Assembly (NCBI GenBank): GCA_963457665.1
Contig: OY735207.1
Span: 54,188,779 to 54,252,778, forward strand
DNA from: Thysanoteuthis rhombus
Lineage: Eukaryota; Mollusca; Cephalopoda; Oegopsida; Thysanoteuthidae
Direction of reading: 5' to 3'
Length of the DNA stretch: 64,000 nucleotides
The number at the start of each line of letters is the position of its first letter. The first letter of the stretch is position 1. A model generated the notes under the pieces. That model was not told the DNA's origin, made no database searches, and was given only the letters and a program-made list of their open reading frames with translations. The position numbers and the translations under genes are program-made. Below are positions 22,521 to 33,828 of this stretch, in pieces.

Positions 22521-23280
22521 AACAGTCATGGTTGGACACCAGCTGTACTAGAAACCAATAAATAAAAAATAGATTATACATGAGGTATCCATAACACGAT
22601 TTTATTAAAGGCAGTAAAAATAGTAACCCATTTTTTTCGTGACCTTGAGTATCATCAGGAACTTATTCTTTATTCATATCTGCGGTGTTTATTTGTTCAC
22701 TCACTGTCGAAGGGAAACCGGCCCGGGTTCAGCTGCGATAAAAAGCAGCAACAATTGAGATGAAAGTAAATAATAGCGCAAAAATTAATTATAATGAGCT
22801 ATATAAATAGCTACGGCAACACTCATCTTGTACCTTACTGCACTGAGCAGAGGACGTGCTTATTTTGTTACGCTGTATAATGCGCGATCAAAGGGAGCAG
22901 TAATCGTGTTAATTGTCCTGCATCGTGGCTGCGATAGTTGGATATTTCCTACCGGCGATAGTGGTCGGTGTTCAAGGTAAAACCCCAAGATCTCCATTGT
23001 TGATTTTAAAAGCTGATATAATCCTCTTTGGGTGGATATGGGACTTTGAGCAGGAAGTTGAGGGTCATTTCTTTTTTTTATACTCTCTGTCATCATTAGA
23101 CAATTTATCTATTTCATCTATTGAATTTCGTTTCCAAGATATTGAAAAAAAAATTCGATTGTGGTTTGCCAAAGCAGGGAGTTGAGGGTCCATCTCCCCA
23201 TGTACCATCCCTGCCCCTACTTAGAGGAATGGTATCAGGCATTTTCGCTAATAACCCATCCAACCCTTCCGTTTGACACT
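22521..23280. other. No recognised feature
   Basis: No named element. Open frames at 22860-23185 overlap on both strands without motif. Confidence 0.45.
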
Positions 23281-23305
23281 GTATTGTGTTATGCGAAGCT
23301 TTGCA

Positions 23306-23336
<31 letters not shown>

Positions 23337-23838
23337 GTCTTTCAACGCCCTTCGTTGGACATAGAACTTCCCCAGGATTCGCCATACTTCTCTATCATGG
23401 GTGTCGTGGAGCCAGTATTTCCTGAATTTGTCTCGCTTATCCCTCCATCTAATATTCTGCCGGCCTCGGTTCCGCATGTGATCTCATAGGATCCATGTAG
23501 TGAGTCACAACGTCCATCGGTTGTCCGCCATTCGAGCAACATGGCCAGCCCACTACCGTTTGCGATAATTAATGGATTCTATGATGTCCCTGACTCTTGT
23601 CTTTTCCTGGATGTGCTTTGCTGTCTCGTGGTCTCTCCATGTGAGGCCCAGCATAATTTTTTCATGTGCATGTTGCATAGTTCTCAATTTGCAGGTCTGT
23701 CTCTTGGTTAGGTTCCATGTTTCAGCTCCATAAGAGACTATCGGGAGGATGCATTAGTTATACACCCTTCTTTTAAGGATTAATGGGATCTCCTTATTTT
23801 TAAGGTTGAGCTTACTCTTCCAAAGGCTTGCCATCCCG

Positions 23839-24585
23839 AATCAAGTCAATGTAGGCAGCAACCACAGAATGGTGCGATGTGAAATACAAGTAAACACCAA
23901 CGAAGAACTCAGGAAAATGTTCGACACGAAACTGCAACTTCTAAACATACCAAAAGAGCACGCTCAATCTTTCAAGCTCGAACTGAAAAACAGATTTAGA
24001 ATTCTTACTGAACACGACACCAACATCTACGAACTAAACAAAAAAATGACAGCATCTATAAAAGAAGTCGCCACTATATTCAAACCAATGAGCACACAAC
24101 CCATTAGTAAAATCTCAGACGAAACCAGAAATCTTATGGAAAAACGCAGAAACCTCAAGCCACCGACAACAATAAGAGAGAAAATTGAAGAAGCCGAACT
24201 AAATAAATTAATCAAGAAAAAACGAAGGGAAGACAGAAGAAGATACTCGATGGCAGTCATCGAATCAACTCCTGAAAGAGGTCGGGGTTTCAAAGCTATA
24301 AACAAAGGCTTCAATTCAGGACGAAAGCAAATAACCAGCATACTCGAGGAAAATGGAAACATAACAACATATAGAGACAAGATTGTTGAACGTGCCAAAG
24401 AGTTTTACCAAAAACTTTATTCATCCAAACAAGGACTACAAGACAATGAACAGGATACGCAAGACGTGAGCAACCAACTCGAGGACTTCCCAGAAGTAGC
24501 CCCGTGGGAGGTGAAACAAGCCATTAAACAGACGGAGAAAGGAACGGCTCCTGGACCAGACAACATCACAATCGACCTACTCTGA
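23839..24585 (+). pseudogene. RTE endonuclease C-terminal end and RT N-terminal region
   Basis: This is the longest open frame in the window (259 codons if counted from the upstream ATG at 23806, which lies in the inverted neighbour). Visible in order: NQVNVGSNHRMVRCEI, the last motif of the APE-type endonuclease; a long charged connector (KKKRREDRRRYSM; ERGRGFKAINKGFNSGRKQI); EFYQKLYSS; and KQTEKGTAPGPDNITIDLL, the RT motif 0/1 region. It ends in a stop at 24583-24585. The true protein would be about four times longer. The endonuclease catalytic SDH is SNH here. Confidence 0.8.
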
Positions 24586-25147
24586 AAAGTGGATAAAATC
24601 GTCACTAGGAAACTGGCCGTCCTTTTCATCTTGTGTCTAAAACACTGTAAAGTCCCAGATGATTGGAACACTGCTATCATAATGCTTTTATATAAAAAAA
24701 AAGAAACCCAAAAGACCTCAACAACTACAGGCCTATAAGCCTACTCAACTGCGTATACAAACTTTTCACAAAGATCATCACCAACCGAATCACAAAAACA
24801 CTTGGTGAAAACCAACCAAGAGAGCAAACTAGCTTTGGAAGAATCTACTCGACCAAGGACCACCTGCATTCGATAAATCAACTGAAAGAAAAAGCAGCAG
24901 AATATAAACTATCACTCGCCGTAGCATTTATCGACTTCAAAAAGACGTTCGACTCAGTAGAAATCCCTAAAGTCATGGAGGCCATCAGTCGACAAGGTGC
25001 AGATCCAGTTTATGTTGAAGTGCTGAAACATACATACAATCACAGCAGATCCTTTATCTGGCTACATAAAGACTCGGACCCCTTTCAGCTCCAGAAAGGA
25101 GTAAGACAAGGTGATACCAACCCAAACTCTTCACAGCCTGCCTCGAG

Positions 25148-25472
25148 ATGATCTTCAGAAGACTAGACTGGGAGAGTAAAGGAATTAGAATAGACGGTGA
25201 GTATCTGAGTAACCTCAGATTTGCAGACGGCATTGCCCTTTTCACAGAGAACCTACACGACCTCCAACTAATGATAGATGAACTAAATGGAGAGAGCAAG
25301 AAAGTCGGCCTACACATGAACTTCAGTAAGACGAAGATCATGTGCAACAACTACATTGGAGATAAAAACACTGAGATCAAAATCGAAGACACAGAACTGG
25401 AGAAAGATCACTGCATCAACCTTGGACGAATTTCCATGATACCCTCAAAAGAAATAAAGCGAAGAATAAAAA
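25148..25472 (+). pseudogene. RTE reverse transcriptase palm fragment
   Basis: Continues the inverted copy, with MIFRRLDWESKGIRIDGEY, LSNLRFADGIALF with G in place of the second catalytic Asp, then LNGESKKVGLHMNFSKTKIM, and last KEIKRRIK, where element sequence stops. Downstream codons to 25612 are flanking DNA that happens to stay open. Confidence 0.75.
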
Positions 25473-26685
25473 AATATTGTTTACTAAGGGGAAAAAAATT
25501 GATAATCCCGTATTCCTTTGCATCAACCTTCAGAGCTGTAGTTTCGTATGATATATATACATCACCTAGTGTCAATAATATGAATATGAAGTCAAGTAAA
25601 AAAGTTTGTTAATTGCTTTGCCTTTTTGTATTTCATAACCCATAATTGTTTTTATAGGCCATTATTGAAAAGAGTTACGATGAAAAAAAAGTGAGTGAAA
25701 AATCAAGATGCAGGTAAGTAGTAGTACTAATTTTTTTTTAACTTTATAGTAATGATTTGCAAAACACTTCATCTAATAAAAATAAAAAAAATAAAATAAT
25801 TGCTATTAAAAACAATCTGGGCATCTGGCCATTTTCAACGTGTTTTTGGCTCCAACTACCTGGCAACCCTGATTGAAGTGTTTACTTTTTGATTGCCTCG
25901 TTTAATTATATCCATTTCATGAGTTACCATAGTAACTGCCTACTGAACGAGAGAAATCCTATCCTCAGATAAAATAAGGGCGATCGCTTTCTGAAGAATA
26001 TCCCCCACCCCAAGGGAAGGCGGGTTCCGTCAGAACATGATAGCGAACAAGATTGATAGGCGAACTGCACGAAAACTGCCAAATTTATTAAACCATTTCT
26101 AAAAACAGAATCGAAGTTATCCGATCATTTGATCCGTGGATCACACACCCACAGACTGGAATGATCCTTGGGGAGGATGTTGAAGTGGTGCCTTTCATTA
26201 ACTTTCATGGCTGACAATACGTTCCAAGTCGTCATTCTTCCTCTGTTTGTGGAGGGCCCGTTGCCAGCAATTCGCTGGTTAAAACAACACAGCCTCTTAA
26301 AGTATAAGTATAACCCTAACTCTGAAATTAATACAGTGTCATAGACTTGGCGTCAAATGCATTAAAAAAATATATGTACTCATATGAGTGAACAATAACT
26401 TCTTAAACTTCGTCAATAAAATGAAGCATTTAAAAATTAATGCTTTTATACGAGAGAACAATATCTTCCTTCACTTAAAATAATTTGGTGTCTTTTACTA
26501 GTTTTCTTAACTATCCTTAAATTTCGATATTTTACAATTGAACATTTTCCCTTGTAGACTATCTTTTTCTTGGGGGTGGGGGGTAATTGACTAAACTGGG
26601 GGGTCAAATTACTACTGCAGGGGTAAGGTATTGAACTGAGTATAGTTCCAGATGAAAGTGATCCGATTCACCATTATAGTTACCA
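25473..26685. other. No recognised feature
   Basis: AT-rich flank of the twin-primed LINE. No repeat assigned and no clear target-site duplication against 23280-23310. Confidence 0.45.
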
Positions 26686-26689
26686 CTAG

Positions 26690-27010
26690 TTTACCGCTGC
26701 TGTAAAAAATGACGGCATGTATGAAATATTTGGATACACATTGCATCTTATATTCGTGATTTTCGTTGCAGGGAGCTAATGGAATAGCGTTCTGTTGACC
26801 GCAAATGAATTTTTATAGTTTTTTTTATTTTTTATTAGGTCTTATATCTTTTATTATTCTTAAAATTCAGCATTTTAGTACGTCTATTTTAATTACAGCA
26901 TCATGTGGTAACCTACTCAATGACAATATAGATGAGTTGCGTCCCTTACCGTGACAGACGGCAAATAGATAGATTAATACAAATGGTGTATTATTATAGT
27001 TACATATTCA
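26690..27010 (+). repeat. Dispersed repeat R, copy 1
   Basis: Shares ATGAAATATTTGGATACAC, CATTGCAT, GCATCATGTGGTAACCTA, a CGTCCCTTACCGTGACA block and ACAAATGGTGTATTATTAT with 33820-34455. In the second copy the blocks are spread out by about 300 extra bases. Confidence 0.6.
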
Positions 27011-27955
27011 AATAGCATCCTCGAATGAAAAGACTGCCAAAAATTCCTTTCTCCTAATATGCCCAGACCAGCCTCTCCGGCCAGCACAATGTTAATAGAT
27101 AGCTGCTACTTATAACTCCACTTCGAAGCTTATTTTAAGTCAGAAGAAGCGTAGGAGTGAGTGAGTTTATTTGACTCATTTCAATCTTTTCGCATAGCAA
27201 CTCCGGATGAGTTAAAGCAGGCACAGACCCGGGCGTGGGGGTCTAAGGGGTCCATCTCCCAGCTCGGGCAAATAACAATTCATTTTTTCAATACCTAGAT
27301 AAAAAAAAAAAATGAATCAAAAGACCCAAATAATCCCAAGTAACCATAAATAAACCTTGAAAGAAACGTTTAGATGCATTGAGAATCTGGGAAAAAATCT
27401 GTCCAACTTTCTAGGGCAATTTCTCGTATCTTCTTCGTTAGACCACTAAAAAGCTAAAGTCCATAATTGTAAAGTACGGAAACCGATCCCCCTTAAATAA
27501 AAAAACTAAACCTTAACCCCTAAACTCAGGGAAAAGAAATGACGAAATGAACTTATTTAAAACTTTTCACAGCATTAGCGCAGCTGCAATAATTCGTACT
27601 TGACTGATCTGGAATCCAACAAGAAAGATATTAAAAACTGACCGTTCGGGAGATTTTGGTTGTGACTGACGAAAAAGTCCCATTTCGTTTCTCTAGTTTT
27701 ATTGCCAAAAGAAATCTTTACAATAATGATAGTTTTTCTATATACATGTTACTGTAACCCAGCAGAAACTGCTCATTGTACGGAATCTTTTAGGGGTCTC
27801 TAACATAGAAAATAAAATCTGGTGGTTAATAGGGAGATCAGAGGGGAGATACAATTTAGAAAACAATTACATGGTAAAACTGAACCAAGATTTTATACCC
27901 ATAAATTTTCTCAGAATTATATAGTTCTAATCAGACGCTCCCTTTTTTATACTTG
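27011..27955. other. No recognised feature
   Basis: No motif assigned. Confidence 0.45.
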
Positions 27956-28700
27956 ACTTCGTATTGATGTTATTGACAATTGGTGATTTATATCATACGA
28001 AACTACAGCTCCGAAGTATTGCATTTAGTTCATTTTACTCTATCAAGAAATCATTTTCCCAAGAAACAATTTTTCTTTTTGTTGGTGGGTCTATTTACAA
28101 TCCTACTGTACTGCTCAACTGGACTCACTTACCATCCATCGTACGAAATATGGCCTTGAAGTAATTTGATTACTTACCTTCACTTCATTGAAGGAATCAT
28201 TTTCCAAAAACATGAATTTATTCATGATACTTCCCTCTACCTAATTGTAATATCATATTCCTAAAACTGAAAGTTTTTAGGGAGTTCTGTTTAGACATCT
28301 ATGCTGCTCAACCGTACCGTGGTTAGTTCCCTTCTCTTTACTGAGTAATCATTTTTCCATTTAGGGATGGTTCCATGTACCATCTAACTATACTGCTCAT
28401 CTTGATCATCATTTTCCGTCCATCATACAAAAATACAGCTTTGAAGTAATTTGGTGTCGTCACCTGCCTACACTTCACTATTTTTCTAAAACACGTGATC
28501 TTTTTAATTTCATATTGGGCGAGGGATTCATTCATAATGTATCTATACTGCTCAACTGGACCTTCTCTTTCCATCCATTGAACGAAATTAGGGCTTTTAA
28601 CTATTTTGGTTTCTTCTCCTTGCTTCAGTGAGAAACTTTGGGTTAGAGTGGGTTAGAGGTATCTCAGTTATTTCCCTTTACCTCCTTTAAAAATCAATTT
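27956..28700 (+). repeat. Degenerate tandem repeat S
   Basis: Blocks such as TACTGCTCAACTGGAC, CCATCCATCGTACGAAAT, TTGAAGTAATTTGGT and ACTTCACT(C)TAT with AAATCATTTTCC return three to four times at intervals of about 150-280 bp. A related stretch is at 36735-37090. Confidence 0.55.
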
Positions 28701-28904
28701 TTTCGAAACACCAAATATTGGTTTTGAATTAACATACCCCTAAATGCGCCAAATACAAAAAATAGGGTAGCCGCTCCAACGTACCTTTGCTCTTACTGTT
28801 ACTAGTTATGCAAAGAATTGTCGCATTGAAAGAAACAAATAGAGCAGATATAGACCGTGAATAAACAAAAATGTGAATTTGTGGTTAAAACAGTTGTTAA
28901 GGCT

Positions 28905-28996
28905 TTTGCATTACCGTTCAGCTCAATGGTAAGAGCAACCCTACGCTGAAGTGGCGTCTCTATCGGTCGCAGGTTCGATTCCTGCAACAGCCCTAT
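28905..28996 (+). mobile_element. tRNA-derived SINE family D
   Basis: A tRNA-like head with A box TTCAGCTCAATGGTAAGAGC (28916-28935) and a perfect B box, GGTTCGATTCC (28972-28982), followed by TGCAACAGCCCT. The acceptor ends do not pair, so it is not an intact tRNA gene. The upstream 60 bp (AAAGAAACAAATAGAGCAG...AATAAACA) and the A box recur at 40236-40345. Confidence 0.6.
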
Positions 28997-29202
28997 TTTC
29001 TCTAATCGTTTATTCCATTTGTGTTGTCTAGGTATAAGTATATATATCACACAATGCAAATCAAAGATGTAATATAATATATCTGATGTATGATGGGTTT
29101 ATTTCATAAAGTGATCGATGCATTCAACATTAAACATCAAGTTGTTTTAGAGCACGGCTTAGAATATAATGGAGTAAGGATTCGCTACACAAACAACATT
29201 AT

Positions 29203-29269
<67 letters not shown>
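29203..29269. repeat. (CA)n(TA)n compound microsatellite
   Basis: About 33 bp of CA and 35 bp of TA, abutting a family I hammerhead element. Confidence 0.95.
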
Positions 29270-29271
<2 letters not shown>

Positions 29272-29402
29272 GTGTACTGTAAAGAGTAAGGTTTATTAAT
29301 TAATATTAAAAGGTAAGGTTTATTAATCCTTATATGTAAATTGTCCATACATGTTTCGGGATACTTCACAACATCAGTGGTGTGTGTTGTGTGAGTGTGT
29401 AT
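29257..29402 (-). mobile_element. Hammerhead family I element, copy b
   Basis: Minus-strand copy of the 1283-1430 unit, with CACAACACACACCACTGATG, then CGAAACATGTATGGAC, TAAGGATTAATAAACCTTAC (29316-29335), a second AATAAACCTTAC, and the same end (AGTACACATT) at the TA tract. The hammerhead-like core at 29345-29380 keeps CUGAUG, GAAAC, GUA and the CCA/UGG stem I, but stem II is degenerate. Confidence 0.55.
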
Positions 29403-29781
29403 TAAATTTCCCATGTGGAACCAGAGTCCAGTGTCAGGAGCTATGCATTGTGGGTAAATTGTGTTGTCAGGGCTGCTGGAGGCCTCCTGCTGAGTGGGAG
29501 AATGTCCAGTAAGGTATCAGGTCTTTGGTTAAGCAGTAGCAGTTGATCTTAGGGAGTGATGTGGAGTTAGATTTTTTGGTATGTTAGGGGTAGTGTAGAT
29601 AGAGGGGTGGTAAGGTCAAGGAGCTACATAGGTATCAACCTTATAAGTTATTGAAAATGTGTTGGCTATGATTTGGGCAGGGGTTATAACTGGCTAAGGC
29701 GAAATTTTTCCTATGGGTCTGGGTGACTTTGAAGCTTCCATTATTGAATGTGTCTTAGATGTGGGTGTGAGGATATTAATA

Positions 29782-29784
<3 letters not shown>
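29403..29784. other. No recognised feature
   Basis: GT-rich, no motif assigned. Confidence 0.4.

Positions 29785-29847
<63 letters not shown>
29785..29847. repeat. (TA)n microsatellite
   Basis: 63 bp of TA. Confidence 0.95.
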
Positions 29848-29849
<2 letters not shown>

Positions 29850-30795
29850 TAAGAGCACTAATCAAAGACACCTTCATAATATTGGTTCCTCGATTTGGGT
29901 CATCCTGATTTAGCGCTCTTATAAAAAATCCCAATATAACTGATTTGATACAAAGAAAATTACTTGAGATTGCGTTCAATGTTCAGGAAAGACGTCTTTT
30001 AAGCTAGTAAAATTAAAACAAATTATAGAGCTTACACGGGCTTTTCTGATACCTTACGAAACATTTTGCTAACGGATGCACGAAATAATTCGAGATGAAG
30101 TGCCGATGCTCATAGACACAGTTTAAAGCCATGGCGGCTTGAGGTCTCTGGAAAAAGCAGAGTTACGTATAGCGTACCTTTGTAAAGAGGGGGGACAACT
30201 TTAGTGATGTACACATCAAGTCAGTTGCCTATAAATGATAATCGTCAGCAATGGACCATGAATAGAAAGGGATTCGTACACTTACATGATCGCTGCCACT
30301 CGAAAAGAGTATGACGGTTTCTAGGGTATCATATTGTCATGTGTCCTTTATGAAGCAACGTATGTGCGAAAAAAGGAACGGGTACACAGTTGCTTGGCAA
30401 GATGATCTGTTAAACGACACTAGAGTATATAGGCTGAGACAGCCGCAGAAAGTATTGTTGCTGCCTACGGCAGCGGGTATTCCGGCTAATACACGGCCAA
30501 ACCACTTGGGATTGACCGTTTAAACATTTTCGTAATTGGTAAAGCTTTAGCAGAAAGCGCTAGGTTCCGATTGTTGAACTCCGAATTAGGAACAAACTCA
30601 ATGGAAGAAAAACGTCTCTTTCTATGCCTTATTGGAAGTATTTTTCTCTCTTCATCTAAATAGGCAACGAATGAAGGCGCAAATCGGAATGCATTCAGAG
30701 GTACGTTTTCTGAATTCCACTCCAAGAAATCTTGCAGACAAGAATGCAGGAAATCTACCATTCTTAGAAATTTCTCCAGACAAAGCCGTGAAAGT
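29848..30795. other. No recognised feature
   Basis: No coding motif. Overlapping chance frames at 30486-30843 on the minus strand. Confidence 0.45.
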
Positions 30796-30799
30796 TGAA

Positions 30800-31935
30800 G
30801 AATGATTTTTGTTCCGACTAATTGTTTCAACAGATGTGAACATCGTTCACTGAGTTTCTTCTTTCCCTTCCTCCTCCTCCTCCTCCTCCTCCTCTTCTTC
30901 TTCTTCTTCTTCTTCTTCTTCTTCTTCTTCTTCTTCTTCTTCTTCTTCTTCTTCTTCGTCTAAAAAGAAATATTTTCTTCTTTTTGTCAGGAAACTCGGT
31001 TAAGATTCATTTTTCAGCAGCTCGCAGTTCTTGTAGAAGGGAATTTTTTTTCCTCAATTTTAGGTGCTTTTTATCCATGATACTAGAGAACCATCTGGAA
31101 ATTTGTTAGATTTAGAAAAATAATTTTAAAAAGTTTTTCGAGGAGGAGGCTTATATTTACAAAGTAACTATAATAATAAAATGGGAACTTCTTTCCGCCA
31201 GTTTTACTATTACAATAATTATCTTTTCTTCTTCCTGTTATTTCCTTTCATACCATCAACCCCTAATCCCACCCTGGCCTCAGCACAATATATGGAAAGT
31301 GGTCCCGGTTGTAAATTGTTTAGTTTCACTCTCTCGCTCACTCGATCTTAAAAACGGCGAATAAACAAAAATAAATAAGAGAAGTAATTAAAGAAAAAGA
31401 GAATTAATTACATAAGTCATTTTATAGTTGATTTGAATGAATTAAAATGTTTTATTTGTGCGCCTTTTTTAACATTGAGCAAGAGCATGAAACTCTACAA
31501 TCAGAGCCACCTTTCCTATATTTTGCCCGAACCTTAAAAAATGAAAGTATCAAAAGAATTAAGACTGTAAAATTTTAGAATGATATAATTCATGTAAGCC
31601 GTACTTAGGTCCGTACTGTTGTAAATCTGGTGGAAAATATGTGCTAACTTTATCATTATAGTCGCATTGTAGACAGAGCATCCCCTCGCGTAAAATTCTT
31701 TAAAATTATTTTTCTTGAAACGAACAAATTTCGAGACGCTTCGTCGGTTTAATGGATTGATAACACCTGACATTGGAAGAAAAAAAATCTCTTAAGATAA
31801 CTGCTAGCTGCTAAAAAAAATGAATCTTAACCGAGTTTTCTATCAAAGAGGAGAGAATGCGTCTTTTTGAGAAAAGAAAAAGGAGAAACCTACTAAACGA
31901 TGTTCACATCTGTTCAAACAATTAGATGGAAAAAA
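30800..31935. mobile_element. Inverted-repeat element, about 1.1 kb
   Basis: The left arm (about 30800-31050) and right arm (about 31785-31935) are inverted copies. CTAATTGTTTCAACAGATG with TGAACATCGTT on the left answers CTAATTGTTTGAACAGATG with TGAACATCGTT on the complement of the right. AAACTCGGTTAAGATTCAT (30993-31011) answers its exact complement near 31826-31844. The left arm is enlarged by a CTC/TTC microsatellite. The interior (about 730 bp) has no transposase that I recognise. Best read as a non-autonomous DNA transposon or foldback element. Confidence 0.55.
30868..30958. repeat. (CTC)n(TTC)n microsatellite
   Basis: About 25 bp of CTC followed by 65 bp of TTC, inside the left arm of the inverted repeat. 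Confidence 0.95.
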
Positions 31936-32085
31936 ATCTCTTTGTAAGATGAATATAATCTAAATTTTAGTATTTGCTAGACACCCTTTAACATATAAGT
32001 GCAATCTGATGTGACCAGAATGAATATCAGACTTGTAAATAGATAAATGAATAAATAGATAGATAAGGAAGAATACTCTATATTT

Positions 32086-32274
32086 AGACAACCGATGGAT
32101 ATCACGACTCACAACATTGATCCCCAGAGATCACATGAGAAACCAAGACCAACCAAATACAAGAATGAGAGATGAACTGGACAAATTCAGAAAATACTGG
32201 CTCCGCGACGCCCATGAAAAAGAAATGTGGCGAATCCTGGAGATGGTCTATGTCCAACGACGGACGTTAAAAGA

Positions 32275-32304
<30 letters not shown>
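32086..32304 (+). mobile_element. RTE 3' tail, 5' truncated
   Basis: Contains the terminal coding segment (QPMDITTHNIDPQRSHEKP, then a TKYKNER-like stretch), the 3' terminus CTATGTCCAACGACGGACG and GTTAAAAGAATG, and an ATG trinucleotide tail (32276-32304). Very similar to 33371-33648. Confidence 0.85.
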
Positions 32305-32305
<1 letters not shown>

Positions 32306-32910
32306 CTCTAATTATCATTTAATAGTTATCTCTCTTGACAAATCAATTCATTATAATTGGTGAGTTGAGCGTGGTTGCTAACCCTAAACAATTATCTAAT
32401 TGTAAATCACTCGCATTCTTTATGCATTCTTCACGTCAGCGCATTATAGGGATACCTTGATTCAGTGTAGATAGCAGTGATGCACTGTTTCAACTACTTA
32501 GAGTTCACAAACAAATGAATAGAATGAGAATTTTAGTATTATATGCATTACAACATAACTAATGGTGGAGATATTTACTAATCTTACTTCGGCACAAGGC
32601 CACAATAGTTGTGGAGACACATACTTGTGACCTTGTTCACGACTAAGAGTTGAAAAATATACACATACATTTCTTAATTTCCTCGATTCATACATTACCG
32701 TATAGGCTGGTGTATAAGCATCAAGTATTTTCCCAAATGGATCATATTAATCTGCTAAGACCAGGTATTGCCATTGAGAGGGCAAATGCTGTCTTATGTT
32801 GGAGAGTCGTCTTATCTGGCGAACACTGGGCTAAACTTGAATTAACACCTTAGTTTTAGAGTCGACTTTTACGACGGTATCCACGGCGCATCTTTTTCGG
32901 GTACCTCAGC
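32305..32910. other. No recognised feature
   Basis: No motif assigned. Confidence 0.45.
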
Positions 32911-32914
32911 GTGG

Positions 32915-33020
32915 AGTAAGGGTTAGCAAACCGGTCAGCAGACCATTACAATTTTAGTGAGTTCGATCCTTACTGGACGACTTTGCACCAGACCAAGCTA
33001 AGTTTGGTAAATAACTACAT
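32915..33020 (+). mobile_element. SINE-like element with CAGACCATTA...TTGGTAAATA tail
   Basis: A B-box-like GAGTTCGATCCTTACTGG is followed by GCACCAGACCAAGCTAAGTTTGGTAAATA. The tail (CAGACCATTA, GCACCA, AAGCTTGGTAAATA, CTACATCT) is shared with the 5S-headed element at 35.2-35.4 kb, suggesting a common SINE body with different heads. Confidence 0.5.
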
Positions 33021-33370
33021 CTCTTCCGATTTTCTATTAAATATTCAAAAGTGTCATGGCGCTATTCAGCTGTCATTAAACACTATCAGGGAGAAAAATT
33101 GAAGGCGCCATGACAGTTATGACGACGCTTCGTAAAAATGTTTTTAGTCATTTTTTATCCGTTTCACTTGTGTGTTAGAAATCGTCAACCAAAACTACCA
33201 ACAAAGGTTTCTTCAGTTTACAAGTTGGTCTGGCTGATTGACTGGCTATGTGTGCATGTATTATGCGTACAATCCACGTCAATAGAGCTAGAAAGCTGGA
33301 AATTTAAACATTTTCTCCTTATATTATGTCTAGAAAAATATTTCTATTTTGCACCCCGTCTAATAGGTTT

Positions 33371-33605
33371 ATTGGTGAGGGCAATAGCAATGGGTTGGTC
33401 ATGTTGCAGAAATGAAAGACAACCGATGGACATCACGACTCGCAACATTGATCCCCAGAGACCACATGAAAAACTGAGACCGACAAAATACAAGATGGAG
33501 AGATGAACTGGACAAATTCAGAAAATACTCGCTCCGCGACGCCCATGATAGAGAAAGATGGCAGATCCTGGGGATGATCTATGTCCAACGACGGACGTTA
33601 AAAGA

Positions 33606-33648
<43 letters not shown>
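33371..33648 (+). mobile_element. RTE 3' tail, 5' truncated
   Basis: Begins in VRAIAMGWSCCRNERQPMDI and ends with CTATGTCCAACGACGGACG, TTAAAAGA and about 40 bp of ATG repeat. Over the 215 bp shared with the copy at 32.1 kb only a limited set of differences is visible. Confidence 0.85.
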
Positions 33649-33649
<1 letters not shown>

Positions 33650-33775
33650 TCCAACAAAAGTCGATGGAAATTACTTAATCGGTTTCTTTTCCATTTTTTC
33701 ACCCCAACACAGCATGCTGCCAAGTGACGTTGATCATGTAGCGCTTTCTATTCAGTGACTAACAAGACATTTTTA

Positions 33776-33828
33776 TCATCATCATCATCAGTAGTAGTAG
33801 TAGTAGTAATGGTAGTAGTAGAAGTAGT
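33776..33828. repeat. (CAT)n(AGT)n microsatellite
   Basis: Short compound trinucleotide run. Confidence 0.85.

Larger units (their letters stand above)
23311..25472. mobile_element. RTE-type LINE with 5' inversion (twin priming)
   Basis: Two parts of one element lie head to head. 23311-23838 is minus strand, with CAT tail, family terminus, and coding from the WQAFGR segment to the C terminus. 23839-25472 is plus strand, from the end of the endonuclease (VNVGSNHRMVRC) through the RT to KEIKRRIK. The plus part ends at the codon after which the minus part begins (consensus KRRI-x-LGWQAF in the copy at 20.5 kb), so together they cover one continuous RNA. This is the geometry of twin-primed integration. 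The EN end shows SNH where the active enzyme has SDH, and the RT box reads FADG instead of FADD. Confidence 0.85.

Noticed and set aside
24027-24398. 123-codon minus-strand frame, and others at 24417-24680 and 25054-25350
   Set aside because: They are antisense shadows of the RTE reverse transcriptase.
28905-28996. Functional tRNA gene
   Set aside because: A and B boxes are good, but the acceptor strands do not pair and the same sequence with shared upstream flank recurs as a dispersed repeat.
33558-33758. Poly-Met, poly-His, poly-Asp and poly-Ser frames over ATG/CAT arrays (also 14.3, 23.3 and 44.4 kb)
   Set aside because: They are simple trinucleotide arrays, mostly RTE or LINE 3' tails.
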